DNA from: Streptomyces antibioticus
GTDB taxonomy: Bacteria; Actinomycetota; Actinomycetes; Streptomycetales; Streptomycetaceae
DNA length: 64,000 nt
Reading direction: 5' to 3'
NCBI RefSeq assembly: GCF_001514065.1
Contig: NZ_KQ948425.1
Span: forward strand, 89,366 to 153,365
Positions 17,116 to 41,900 of the stretch are shown one piece after another. The first letter of the stretch is position 1. Every line of letters begins with the position of its first letter. The notes under the pieces are model-generated. The model was not told where the DNA came from, made no database searches, and saw only the letters and a program-made list of their open reading frames with translations. The position numbers and the translations under genes were made by a program.

Positions 17116-17871
17116 ATGACTTCCCTTCGGCTGGATCCCGACCGCTGGTTTCTCCGCGCCGGGCGCAGAAGCAATCCCCGGCTGACCGTCCTCGCCGTGC
17201 CCTGGGCCGGCAGCGGCACCGCCGCCTACCACGGCCTCGCGGATCAGCTGCCCGCCGACGTCGACCTGTGGATGCTGCGCCTGCCGGGCCGCGAAGTGCG
17301 CCGTCAGGAACCGCTCGCCACCACGATGAGCGAGCTCGCCGGCCCCGCTGCCGCCGCCTGCGCCGAGGCTCTGACCGGCGACTTCGTCCTCTTCGGGCAC
17401 AGTTCGGGCGCACTGATCGCCTTCGACGTCGCCCGTCGACTGCGCCGCGAGCACGGCCGGCTGCCCGCCCTGCTCGCCGTCAGCGCGCAGCCCGCACCCC
17501 ACCTCCCGCCGCGCTACGCGCCCATCCACGACCTGCCCGTGGAACGCTTCCTGAACGCGCTGGACGAGCGCTGCCACAGCGTTCCGCAAGCGCTGCGCAC
17601 CGATGCGGAAATGCAGGAGGTGTACGTTCCGGCCATGCGCGCCGACGTGGCCGTCGAGGAAACCTACGAATACCTTCCGGAAACTCCACTGGAATGCCCG
17701 GTGTCGGCCTTCGGCGGGGAATCCGACACGGAATGCAGAATTACCGACCTGGAGGCATGGCAGGTCCACACGTCGGGGAAATTCACCCTCAACGTGCTAC
17801 CGGGCGACCATTTCTTCTTCCAGACCTCCCGCGAATCGGTGGTGAAACTTATGGTCGAACAGGCCGGCTGA
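17116..17871 (+). CDS. Type II thioesterase 2
   Basis: 251 aa, the only biosynthetic enzyme on the plus strand. Family motifs: VLAVPWAGSGTAAYHGLADQ, MLRLPGREVRRQEP, GHSSGAL with nucleophile S96, D204 in GGESDTE, and H232 in LPGDHFFF. The ATG at 17116 is not preceded by a purine-rich ribosome site, so it may be translated from a leaderless transcript. It is transcribed away from the A-PCP gene and towards the end of the PKS operon, with a terminator between. Probable role: editing of carrier proteins. With a second type II thioesterase at 13720-14505, one may serve the PKS and the other the aminoacyl carrier. Confidence 0.87.
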   Translation: MTSLRLDPDRWFLRAGRRSNPRLTVLAVPWAGSGTAAYHGLADQLPADVDLWMLRLPGREVRRQEPLATTMSELAGPAAAACAEALTGDFVLFGHSSGALIAFDVARRLRREHGRLPALLAVSAQPAPHLPPRYAPIHDLPVERFLNALDERCHSVPQALRTDAEMQEVYVPAMRADVAVEETYEYLPETPLECPVSAFGGESDTECRITDLEAWQVHTSGKFTLNVLPGDHFFFQTSRESVVKLMVEQAG

Positions 17872-17882
17872 TTTCCGGATCC

Positions 17883-17912
17883 GGTGCCCCCGTCCTCCCG
17901 GGCGGGGGCACC
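17883..17912. terminator. Bidirectional stem-loop between convergent transcription units
   Basis: GGTGCCCCCG (17883-17892) pairs perfectly with CGGGGGCACC (17903-17912) around a 10-base loop. It lies 11 bases past the stop of the plus-strand thioesterase and 19 bases past the stop of the minus-strand luciferase-like gene. It probably ends both transcripts, including the ~43 kb PKS operon. Confidence 0.75.
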
Positions 17913-17931
17913 GTGCTGTCCGGACGACGGA

Positions 17932-19011
17932 TCACTGGTCGTAGTAGCTGCCCAGCCGACGCGCCGGTGACGCCGGCTCGGTGCGCCCGGCGGTGGGCCC
18001 GCAGGCGCGCCGCAGGTCGTCCAGCCGCGGCAGGCCCGCCAGTACGTCGGCGAACGGCAGCCCGAAGTCGACCAGACAGGCGACCTCGTCCACCCCGACG
18101 CCGGCCAGCCGCTCGACCACCTCGGCGCACTTGCCCGGAGTACCCAGCAGGGAACGCCGGTCGTAGAAGTCCCGGGCCACCAGCGTGGCGAGCTGCTCCT
18201 GCTCCGCGTCCGACATGGCGGCGGCGCCGTCGTCGCTCCGCTTCTGGGTGAGGAAGGTGGACAGGTACCGGCGTACCGGATCCCTGACGACGTCCCACAC
18301 CCGGTCCTCGTCGTCGCCGAGGTAGGTGTGCATGCCCACGGTGACGGTGCCGGCCGCCGGGTCGAGTCCGGCGGCGGCCCGCTCCTTGCGGTAGGCGGCG
18401 ATGTTGTCCGCGAGCCGCTCCCAGCTGTCCAGCAGGGTCAGCACACCGAGGTCGCGGCGACCGGCCTCCAGCCAGGTGGCGGGGTTGGACGTGTGCACCA
18501 GCCACAGGGGAAGCTCCGCCTGGTGGGGCCGGGGGAAGGTGCGCACCGTCAGCGTGCCGTCCTCGGGCCCGGGGAAGGGCCGTTCCTCCCCCCGCCACAG
18601 CGCACGCAGGGTGTCGACGGTGTCGAGGGTGTACTCGCGCCGGTCGGCGAAGTGGCCGGGCTGGAAGACGAAGTCCCCGCGGTGCCAGCCGGTCGCCAGA
18701 CACAGCCCCACCCGGCCGGCCGAGAGCTGGTCGACCAGCGACCACTCCTCGACAATCCGCACCGGGTGGTGATGCGGTACGACCACGCTGCCGGCCCGCA
18801 GCTCGACGCGCTCGGTGACGGCGGCGATGGCCGCGGCCAGCACCGAGGGATTGGGGAAGCTGCCGCCGAACTCCTGGAAGTGCCGCTCGGGCACCCAGAT
18901 CGCCCGGAAGCCACGGGTGTCGATGAAGCGGGCCACGTCGAGGATGAACCGGTAGCGGTCACGCGGGGACTGGCGGTCGTCCGCGGCGAAGAAGTAGACG
19001 CTGAACTCCAT
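17932..19011 (-). CDS. FMN-dependent luciferase-like monooxygenase (MupA/Atu3671 type)
   Basis: 359 aa TIM-barrel oxygenase. MEFSVYFFAADDRQSPRDRY, RGFRAIWVPERHFQEFGGSF, NPSVLAAAIAAVTERVELRA, GLCLATGWHRGDFVFQPGHF, PLWLVHTSNPATWLEAGRRD and FYDRRSLLGTPGKCAEVVER follow the bacterial-luciferase family in the subgroup linked to PKS/NRPS systems. It starts 3 bases after the stop of the last PKS, so it is coupled to it. MupA-class members act on carrier-bound intermediates, and alpha-hydroxylation has been assigned to MupA in mupirocin biosynthesis. Here a hydroxyl at the carbon next to the carboxylate (C2) would fit, because that oxygen is a boron ligand in boromycin and aplasmomycin. A partner flavin reductase is not present in the window. 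Confidence 0.87.
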   Translation of the reverse strand: MEFSVYFFAADDRQSPRDRYRFILDVARFIDTRGFRAIWVPERHFQEFGGSFPNPSVLAAAIAAVTERVELRAGSVVVPHHHPVRIVEEWSLVDQLSAGRVGLCLATGWHRGDFVFQPGHFADRREYTLDTVDTLRALWRGEERPFPGPEDGTLTVRTFPRPHQAELPLWLVHTSNPATWLEAGRRDLGVLTLLDSWERLADNIAAYRKERAAAGLDPAAGTVTVGMHTYLGDDEDRVWDVVRDPVRRYLSTFLTQKRSDDGAAAMSDAEQEQLATLVARDFYDRRSLLGTPGKCAEVVERLAGVGVDEVACLVDFGLPFADVLAGLPRLDDLRRACGPTAGRTEPASPARRLGSYYDQ

Positions 19012-19014
19012 CGG

Positions 19015-32981
<13,967 letters not shown>

Positions 32982-32985
<4 letters not shown>

Positions 32986-35900
32986 GCGTGGGATCCGTTC
33001 TCGCTCGTGGCCATCAGCCGGTCGACCTCGTCGACCGTCAACTCGCCGCGCTGCAAGGCCTCCAGGACGTCCTGAAGCCGTGTGTCGGGCACCGTGGGCA
33101 CCTGCTCCACGGCACCGCCGGGCGCGGGATCAGCCCAGTGACGTTCCGGGGCGAAGGGGTAGCCGGGCAGGGAGACCCGGCGGGGGGACGTACCCGGCGC
33201 GCGCAACGCTGACCAGGTGATGTCGGCGCCGGCCGTCCAGGCCCTGCCCCACTCCAGGGGGTCCGCCGGTGCGGGTCCTACCGGCGGTGTGGCGCCCGGT
33301 GCAGCCGTCCCGGTGACGTAGCGGCCGGACCGGCCGCCGACGTAGGCGTCGAGCTGCTCGCGCAGCCCGTCCTGATCCGCGGCGACCAGTGCCAGCCGTG
33401 CGGTCATCGCGTCACGGCCCTCCTGGAGGGTGAACGCCAGGTCGTCCAGGGGGACTTGGTGACCGGCCAGATACTCGCTCAGACGCCCGGCCGCCGCCCG
33501 CAGCCGGTCCTCGTCACGTGCGGAGAGCACGAAGAGCCGGGGTCCGTACGGTGCGCTCGCGGCGGGCTCACGCGGGGGCGGTTCCTCCAGCAGGACGTGG
33601 GCGTTGCCGCCGCCGAAGCCCATCGAGCTGATGCCCGCCCGGCGCGGCACGTCCCGGCCGGAGGCGTCCTTGAGCCGGTCCCAGGGCCGGGTGGCGCCCA
33701 CGATGTGGAAGGGGCTGCCCTCCAACTCCAGAAGGGGGTTGGGCCGTCGGTAGTGGATGCTGGCGGGCAGGGTCCCGTGCCGCATCGCCAGGACCACCTT
33801 CACCAGGCCCGCGATGCCGGCCGCCGCCTCGAGGTGGCCCATGTTGGACTTGATGGTGCCCAGACCGCACCAGGGTTCGCTCACCTCGCCGTGCTCACCG
33901 GTGAGTTCGGCGAAGGCCAGCCGCAGCCCTCGCACCTCGATCGGGTCGCCGACGACCGTGCCGGTACCGTGCGCCTCGACGTAGCTGACCGTGCGGGGGT
34001 CGACGCCGGCACCGCGCAGTACGGAGGAGACCAGGCCTGCCTGGGCGGCCGGGTTGGGCACGGTGAGGGACTGCACATGGCCGCCGTGGCCGGTGCCGCT
34101 GCCCCGGACGACCGCGTGGATGGTGTCACCGTCCGCGAGGGCCCGGCTCAGCGGCTTGAGCAGCACGGCGGCCACGCCCTCGCCGCGGACGAATCCGTCG
34201 GCGGACTCGTCGAAGGTGCGGCAGCGTCCGGTGGGCGACAGCATGCCGGTCTGGCCGAGCGCGACGTACAGCGGCTCGGTGAGCAGCAGGTGTACGCCGC
34301 CCGCGATGGCCTGGTCGCAGTCGCCGCCGCGGATCGCCTGGACGGCGGCGTGGAACGCGAACAGGGAGCTGGAGCAGGCGGTGTCGACGGACTGGCTCGG
34401 CCCGTGCAGATCCATGAGGTACGACACGCGGTTGGCGATGATGCAGTGGGCGAGGCCGCTGCTGGAGTGCGCCTCGCGGTCGCGGCCGAGGGCGGTGAGG
34501 TGACCGTCGTAGTCGTGCGAGGTGGCGCCGACGAACACGCCGGTGCGGGTGCCGCGCAGTGACGAGGGGCTGTGCCCGGCGTCCTCCACCGCCGCCCAGG
34601 CCGCCTGAAGGAACAGCCGCTGCTGGGGGTCCATCAGGTCGGCCTCCAGCGGGGAGATGCCGAAGAAGGCGGCGTCGAACTCGGCGACGCCGTCGATGAA
34701 GGCGCCCCATTTGCTGTTGGTGCGGCCGGGGGTGCGCACCGGGTCGCCGTAGATGCGCCGCCAGTCGAACCGCTCGGCGGGGATCTCGGTGACCAGGTCG
34801 GCGCCGTCGCGCAGATTGCGCCACAGGGTGTCCAAGTCGGGTGAGCCGGGGAAACGGGCGGACAGGCCGACGATGACCACCGGGTCGTCGGTGACGTCCG
34901 GTTCATCGGTGACCGCCGAGTTGTGGGTGATCGCCGGCTCATGGTCCCGCTGCGGCGGTGCGGGGGACTCGGACGCGATGACCGTGAAGCGGGCGCAGGC
35001 GTCGGGAGCGTGCTCGCGCAGATAGCGGGCCACAGCGTCGAGCGTGGTGCATTCGTAGAGCAGCACCTTGGGCAGCGGGCCGAAGTCCTGCTCCAGCCTG
35101 CGCACCAGCTGGATCGCCCCGAGCGAGTCCAGTCCGTAGCGGTCGAAGGTCGCGGCGGGGTCCATGTCGGCGAGGGGCACGCGCAGGAACTCCGCGAAGA
35201 CGCCCGCGAGATGGTCGGCCAAGCCGTCCGCGACGCCGGCGCCTCGCGCGGGTCCGGACACCGCCGCCTCCGCGGCGGTCGTCGTCCCGGACGCCGCTGC
35301 CTGGGCGGGTACTGGCCCGGTGGCCGCCGCCAGCAGCACGGACTGGTCGAGCTCGTCCTCCGGCAGACCCGCGGCGCCGAGCGCACGCACGCCTTCGAAT
35401 CCCGCCGTCCGCAGTGCCGCGCGCCAGCGTGGGACGTCCAGGAGCGGGGCGCCGGGCAGCCGTTCGGCGGGCTCCTCGAAAGCCCACCAGCCCGGGATCA
35501 TCCCGAACATCAGGGCCAGGTAGTCGAGATTGCAGGTGACCTCGTTGAGCACCAGTACTCCCCCGTCGGCCAACAGGCCGCGCAGCCGGCCAAGGCTGCG
35601 GGAGACACGCCGGGTGGCGTGCACGACGTTTGCGGCAAGGACCAGGTCCACGCAGCCGGGTGCGAAACCCTGTGCCGCCGGATCGGACTCCAGGTCCAGC
35701 ACGTCGAAGCGCAGCGGCACCCCGCGGCCGCCGAACTCCTGCTCGGCGGCGCGGAAGAAGGACGCCGAGACGTCGGTGTAGCGGTAGTCGACGCGCGCGA
35801 CGTCCTGGCCGAGGGTGGCGAGGAGCTGAAGCACCCGATCGGTGGTGCCTCCGGTACCCGCGCCCGCCTCGACGATCCGCACCGGCCGGCCGGGTTCGGC

Positions 35901-38900
35901 GGCGAGCCGTGCGGCGACGAAACCGTGCACGGCACGGGCGACGAGTTCGTTGTAGTGGTCGGCGATGGCGTTGCCCCGGTAGATGTCCGCGAGAACGTCC
36001 GGGTGGTCGCCGGAGAAGTACAGCTCCAGCGGGTCCACCCGGTCGGCCAGCACGTCGGGAAGCGCAGGCAAGCACTCGGCCACCAGACGTACATGGGCGG
36101 AGAGTTCGGGGTGCCGGGCGAGCAGGGCGCCCAGTTCCCCCGCCGCGAACGGGCTCGGATCAGCCGCGCGGCTGCGGCGCAGCACCCCCTCGATCACCCG
36201 GGTCAGCCGCTCGTACGAGGGGTCCGCGGCCAGCGTCTCCAGCGCCCCCGGCGCCAACGGGTCACGGCCCAGCCGGGCCCGCAGGTCGGCGTCGAGCATC
36301 CGGCCGGCGGTGACACCGAGCCCCCGCAGGGCCTCGGCGACCTTTCGGCCGTCGTAGGAGGCGTCGCGCAGCCAGGCGTCGGCGGCCTGTTCCGCCGCGG
36401 CGGCAGCGGAGACCGCCCCGCGGGAGGTGCCGGGCGTGGTGCCCTGTGTCCGCTGCGGCACGGACCCTGACGCGGCGTCGGGCGTGCTGCTCGCCGCGGG
36501 CAGGCTGGTGGGGGCCCGCCCGGAGTCCGGCTGCATCGTCCGTGCATGGCGCTCGCGGGCGAACGGGTACGTGGGCAGGGACACCCGTCGAGCCGTCGCC
36601 TCCGACAGCGCCGGCCAGGTGTCGGTGGTGCCGTCCGTCCAGCGGCGGGCGGCCCCCGCGGCGGCGTCCTCGGGGTCGCCGCCGACGAGCCGCACCCGGT
36701 CGCCCGTCAGCCCCGTGGCGAGCAGTTCGTCCAGGCCGCGAAGGAGCGAGCGCCGGTCGGCGGCGACGACGGCGGCCCGGGCGGGGAGCTGGAAGCGGCC
36801 GTGCTGGAGCGTCGCGGCGATCGAGGCGAGCGGTACGTCCGAGTCGGCGACGAAGCTCCGTTGACGGGCTATCACCTCCCTCAGCCGGTCGTCGTCCGCG
36901 GCGGAGTACGGGAACACCATCGGGCCGTCGGCCGGCACGCGGACCTCCGGGGCGTGCGGGGCCTGCTCCAGGACGACGTGGGCGTACGCCCCACCGAAGC
37001 CGAAGGAGCTGACTCCGGCCCGGCGCGGCGTCCCGGCGGCCGTTTCCCACCGCTCGGTAGCCCGGTTGACGCGCAACGGGCCGCCGTCGAGCGTGCAGTA
37101 GGGGTTGGGGTGCGCGTATCCGGGCAGGGCGGGCAGGACGCCGTGCCGGACGGTCAGTACCGCCTTGACGAGCCCGGTCAGCCCGGCGGCCGCCTCGGTG
37201 TGGCCGAGGTGGGCCTTGGCGGTGCCCAGGACGCAGAAGCCGGTCCGGGAGGTGTGTTCGGCGAAGGCGGCGGTGAGCCCGTCGACCTCCACGGGGTCGC
37301 CGAGCTTGGTCCCGGTGCCGTGGGCCTCGAGGTATCCGATCGTGTCGGGGCTGATGCCCGCGTCGGCCCAGGCGGCGCGCAACAGGTCCGTCTGCCGGGC
37401 CGGGTTGGGGGCGGTCACGGAACCCGCACGACCGCCGTGGTTGACGGCGCTGCCCCGGATCACCGCGTGCACCGGATCGCCGTCACGCAGGGCGTCCGCG
37501 AGCGGCTTGAGCAGGACGGCCGCGACCGCCTCGGCGGGCGCGTAGCCGTCGGCACGTTCGTCGAAGGCGTGGCAGGCTCCGCTCGGCGACAGGGCGCCGA
37601 TCGCGGACAGCTGGGTGTAGTGCCGAGGCGTGAGGATGAGGTTGGTTCCGGCGGCGAGGGCCATCCGGCACTCGCCGCGCCGCAGCGCGTTCACCGCGAG
37701 GTGGACGGCGTACAGCGAGCCGGAGCAGGCGGTGTCGACGGTGAGGCTCGGGCCGCTGAGGTCGAAGAAATGCGAGGGCCGGTTGGCGGACATGGAGACC
37801 GCCGTGCCGATCGGCGCGTACGGGCCCTCGGCGTGCCCGGCGCGGATCAACTCCTCCTCGTGGTCGCGGAAGGAGCGGCCGACGAACACCCCAGTGTCGG
37901 AGCCACGCAGCCGGCCGGCGACCGCGGCATCCTCGGCGGTCTCCCACAGCACCTCCAGCAGCAGCCGGGTCTGCGGGTCCATGGCCTGCGCCTCGTCGCG
38001 GGACACGCCGAACAGCGCCGCGTCAAAGCTGTCGGCGTCGGCGAGGAATCCGCCGCGCGGGCAGTCGGTGCGGCCGTCCCCGCCCTGCGGGTCGTAGACG
38101 GCCCGGTGGTCCCAGCGGTCCGCCGGGACGTCGGTGACGAGATCGTCGCCGTTCAGCAGGCGCTGCCAGAGCGTGGCGGTGTCGCGGGCGCCGGGGAAGC
38201 GTCCGGCCATGCCGATGACGGCGATGGCCCCGTCGGCGGGACGGTCGACGAGCCGTGCCGGGACCGTCTGTCCCGCCGTGGCCGACTCCGCCCACGCGAC
38301 ACCGACCGGTCCCGGTGTCTGTCGCGCCGGGGCGGTCCGGGCGAGGCGGGCGGTCTGCTCGGGGAACTCCGCGATCAGGTGGGCGGCGAGCTGTGGCACG
38401 TCGGGGTGGCGGAAGAAGACGGTCGGTACGAGCGCACAGCCGAGGTCGCTCTCGATGCGGTCGTTGAGGGCCATCAGATCGGCGGAGGTGAGCCCGAGGT
38501 CGAGGAATCCGGCCCGGTCCGGCGGGACCGGGGTGCCCAGTCTTTCGCGGACCAGTTCGTCGAGGTGGTCGGTGACGGCGTCGAGGACGGGATCGCCCGA
38601 GGTCATGGAGTTCGCCTCCGCGGCAGTGGCGGTGTCCGGGCCGGTGCGGGCCGCGGGCGGCTCGCCGTACGCGCGAGGGCCGCTGGCCGGCGGCAGGTCG
38701 CTGCCGGGGCTGCCCGCGCCGGCGGTGATCCACCGGCGCCTGCGGTCGAAACGGGTGAGGGCGAGCGGGGTGCGGCGCGGGGTGTGCCCCTCGGGGGCCT
38801 GTTCCAGCACCACATGGCAGTTGGTGCCGCCGAACCCGAAGGAGGAGACCGCCGCGCGACGCGGGCTTCCGGTCGTCTCCGGCCAGGGGCGGCCGGCGGT

Positions 38901-41900
38901 GACGGGGTAGAAGGGGGTGCGTTCGAAGCCGAGCCGGGGGTGGGGGTCGGCGCAGTGCAGGGTGGCGGGCAGATAGCCGTGCTGGACGGCCAGCACCGTC
39001 TTCACCAGGGACGCGATGCCGCCGGCGTGCAGCAGCGCGCCCACATTGGATTTCACCGAGCCGACGGCACAGTGCTGGGATTCGCTGCCGAGGCCGCGGT
39101 AGACCTCGGCGGCCGCGTGGATCTCGATCGGGTCGCCGAACCGGCTGGCCGAGCCGTTGACCTCCAGGTAGCCGATCGAGGGCGAGTCGACGCGGGCCGC
39201 CCGCAGCGCGGTGCGCAGCAGTTCGGTCTGCGCCTCGTGGCTGGGCGCGGTCAGGCCCAGGGTGCGGCCGTCGTTGTTCGCGGCGGAGGCGAGCAGGGTG
39301 GCGAGCACCTGGTCGCCGTCGCGCAGGGCCTGCTCCTCGGTCTTCAGGAGCACCATGCCGAGCCCCTCGCCCGGCACGGTGCCGGTGGCCTCGCGGTCGA
39401 ACACCCGGCTGTGGCCGTCCCGCGAGAGCACCCCCGCACGGCCGAGGCCGAGATAGACGAAGGGATCGAGGAGCAGTTCACAGCCGCCGGCGACCGCGTA
39501 GTCGCACTCGCCGGCGAGCAGGCTCTGCACGGCCTGGTGGACGGCGACCAGCGAGGACGAGCAGGCCGTGTCCACGGCCAGGGACGGGCCACGGAAGTCG
39601 AACACGTGGCTGATCTGGGTCGCCACCATGTTAGGCAGGGCGCTGACCAGCAGTTGCGGGGTGGTGGGCGGGCCGCCGATGCAGTTGCGGCGGACGTAGT
39701 CGTTGGCACCCACGCCGAGGAAGACGCCGACACGTTCCCCGGCGAGCTCCTTGCGGGCGTAGCCGGCCCGGTCGAGCAGTTCCTGCGCCAGTTCCAGGGA
39801 GAGTCGCTGCTGGGGGTCCATCCAGGCGGCGTCCTGTTCGCTGATGCCGAAGAACTCCGCGTCGAACCGGTCGATCCCCTCGATGAACCCGCCCCACCGG
39901 GCGGCCTCGACAACGTCCGGATCGGCCCGGTCGAACCAGTCCGGCGACCAGCGGTCGGCAGGCGTACGGGAGACGGAGTGGATGCCACGGACGAGGTTCT
40001 GCCAGAACTCCTCGACGGAGGCGGCACCCGGCACACGCACCGCCGCGGCCACGACGGCGATCCGCCCGGACGCCGACGGCCGCTCGCCGACGGGCCCCGG
40101 TCCTGCAGCCGCCGTCGCGGAGGGTGCCGCAGCCGCCTGCGGAGCCCCGCCGGAGGTGTCCGGCAGTGTGACCGGTTCGCCGACGGCCGGGAGTTCACCG
40201 GCCAGGTGATCGGCCAGCGCGCGCAGGGTGCGGCGCCGGGCCACCACGGACGGCACGACGGCGGTGCCGTAGCGCTGTTCGACGACGTCCAGGACACGCA
40301 TGGCGGCGATCGAGTCCACGCCGTAGTCGCTGAGGTCCTCCTCCGGGTCGAGGTCCTCGACCGGCACCTTCAGCACGTCGGCGAAGATGCCCGCCAGCTC
40401 CTGGCAGAGGGCGTCGGCGTCCACCCCGGGGCGCTCGACGGCCGGGGTGTCGTGGTGCAGAGTGAGGCGGTGCTCCAGGCGCTCCACATCCCCACGGAAC
40501 ACGGCGAGTTGGGCGGCGGGGTGCCCGAGGGCGAACTCCAGCGCGGCCAGACCGTCGTTGGTGCTCAGCGGTTCGAGGCCGTTCACCTCCAGCACCGGCT
40601 GCTCCACGGCGGGGTTGATCCGCATGCCGCCGTCCGCCCACAGGGGCCAGTTGACCGACAGGGTGCGGCCGTGGCGTTCTCCGCGGCCCCGTAGGTCCTG
40701 GCGGTGGTGCGCGAAGGCGTCCAGGTAGCGGTTTCCGGTGGTGTAGTCGGTGGTGCCGATGGTGCCGAGCACCGAGGTGGTGGAGGAGAACAGCAGGAAG
40801 TAGTCGAGGCGGGCGTCCCGGGTCGCCTCGTCCAGCAGACGGGTGCCGGCGATCTTGGGCGCGATGACCCGGCGGATGCCGGCGATGTCCTTGCGGAGCA
40901 GCAGCCCGTCCTCGACCACTCCGGCGGCGTGCAGGACACCGGTGAGCGGGCCGAGGTCGGCGACGACGGCCGACACGGTGTCCGCCACCGCGGCGTGGTC
41001 GGTCACGTCACAGGGGTAGTAGCGGGCCTGTGCGCCCAGCGCGACGAGTTCGGCGACGGCCGCGGACTGCTGCGCGCCGTGTCCGGACCGGCCCAGCAGG
41101 GCGATCCGTACGCGTGCCCGCTCGGCCAGTCGGCGGGCCACCAGCCGGCCCAGGCCGCCGGCGCCCCCGGTGATCAGATAGGTGCCGCCGTCGCGGGCGA
41201 GGGGGACCTCCGCTGCGGCGGCCGTCGTCACCCGGCGGAAGCCGAGCACCTCGCGTCCCGCCCGACGGACCCGTACCTCGATGTCCTGCCAGGCCACGGC
41301 CTCGGCGAGCACCGCCCGGCACTGCTCCACGACGCCGAAGGACGTGTCCAGGCACACCGTCTTCAGGGCCAGCTTGGGCTGTTCACGCCGGACGCCGCGG
41401 GCCAGGCCGCCCACGGCCGCGTGCTCGGGGTCCTCACCGTCCGAGGCGTAGGCGTAGACCATGGGCACGGTGGCGGTGCACGAGGTCAGCCAGGCACGCG
41501 CCAGAGCGAAGGCGCTCTCGCGCGCCGCCGACGGACCGAGTGACGCGGTCAGGGGCCACAGGTCCAGGACCGCCGCCGGATCGGCGCCCTCGGCGCGCAG
41601 CGCCTGGGCGAGGGCCCGGTGGTCCTGCTCGGCGGTCGGATCGACGGTGAACTCGTCGGCGCCCTTCCGGGAGAACTCCGTCCCCGAGCGCACCGCCACC
41701 ACCCGGGCCGCCACCCGGCGCCGCAGTTCAGCCACCCGCCCGGCGTCGTCGTCCAGCACCAGCAGCACGCCGTCGGGCAGCTTGCCGCCCTCGAGGTCCT
41801 GCCGCGCCCACACCGGTTCGTAGACGAGCAGGCCGTCCGGTACGGCGGTGGGGGCGGGGGCGGCCCAGGCCGCGGACACGGCTTCCGTGCCGGAGACCTC

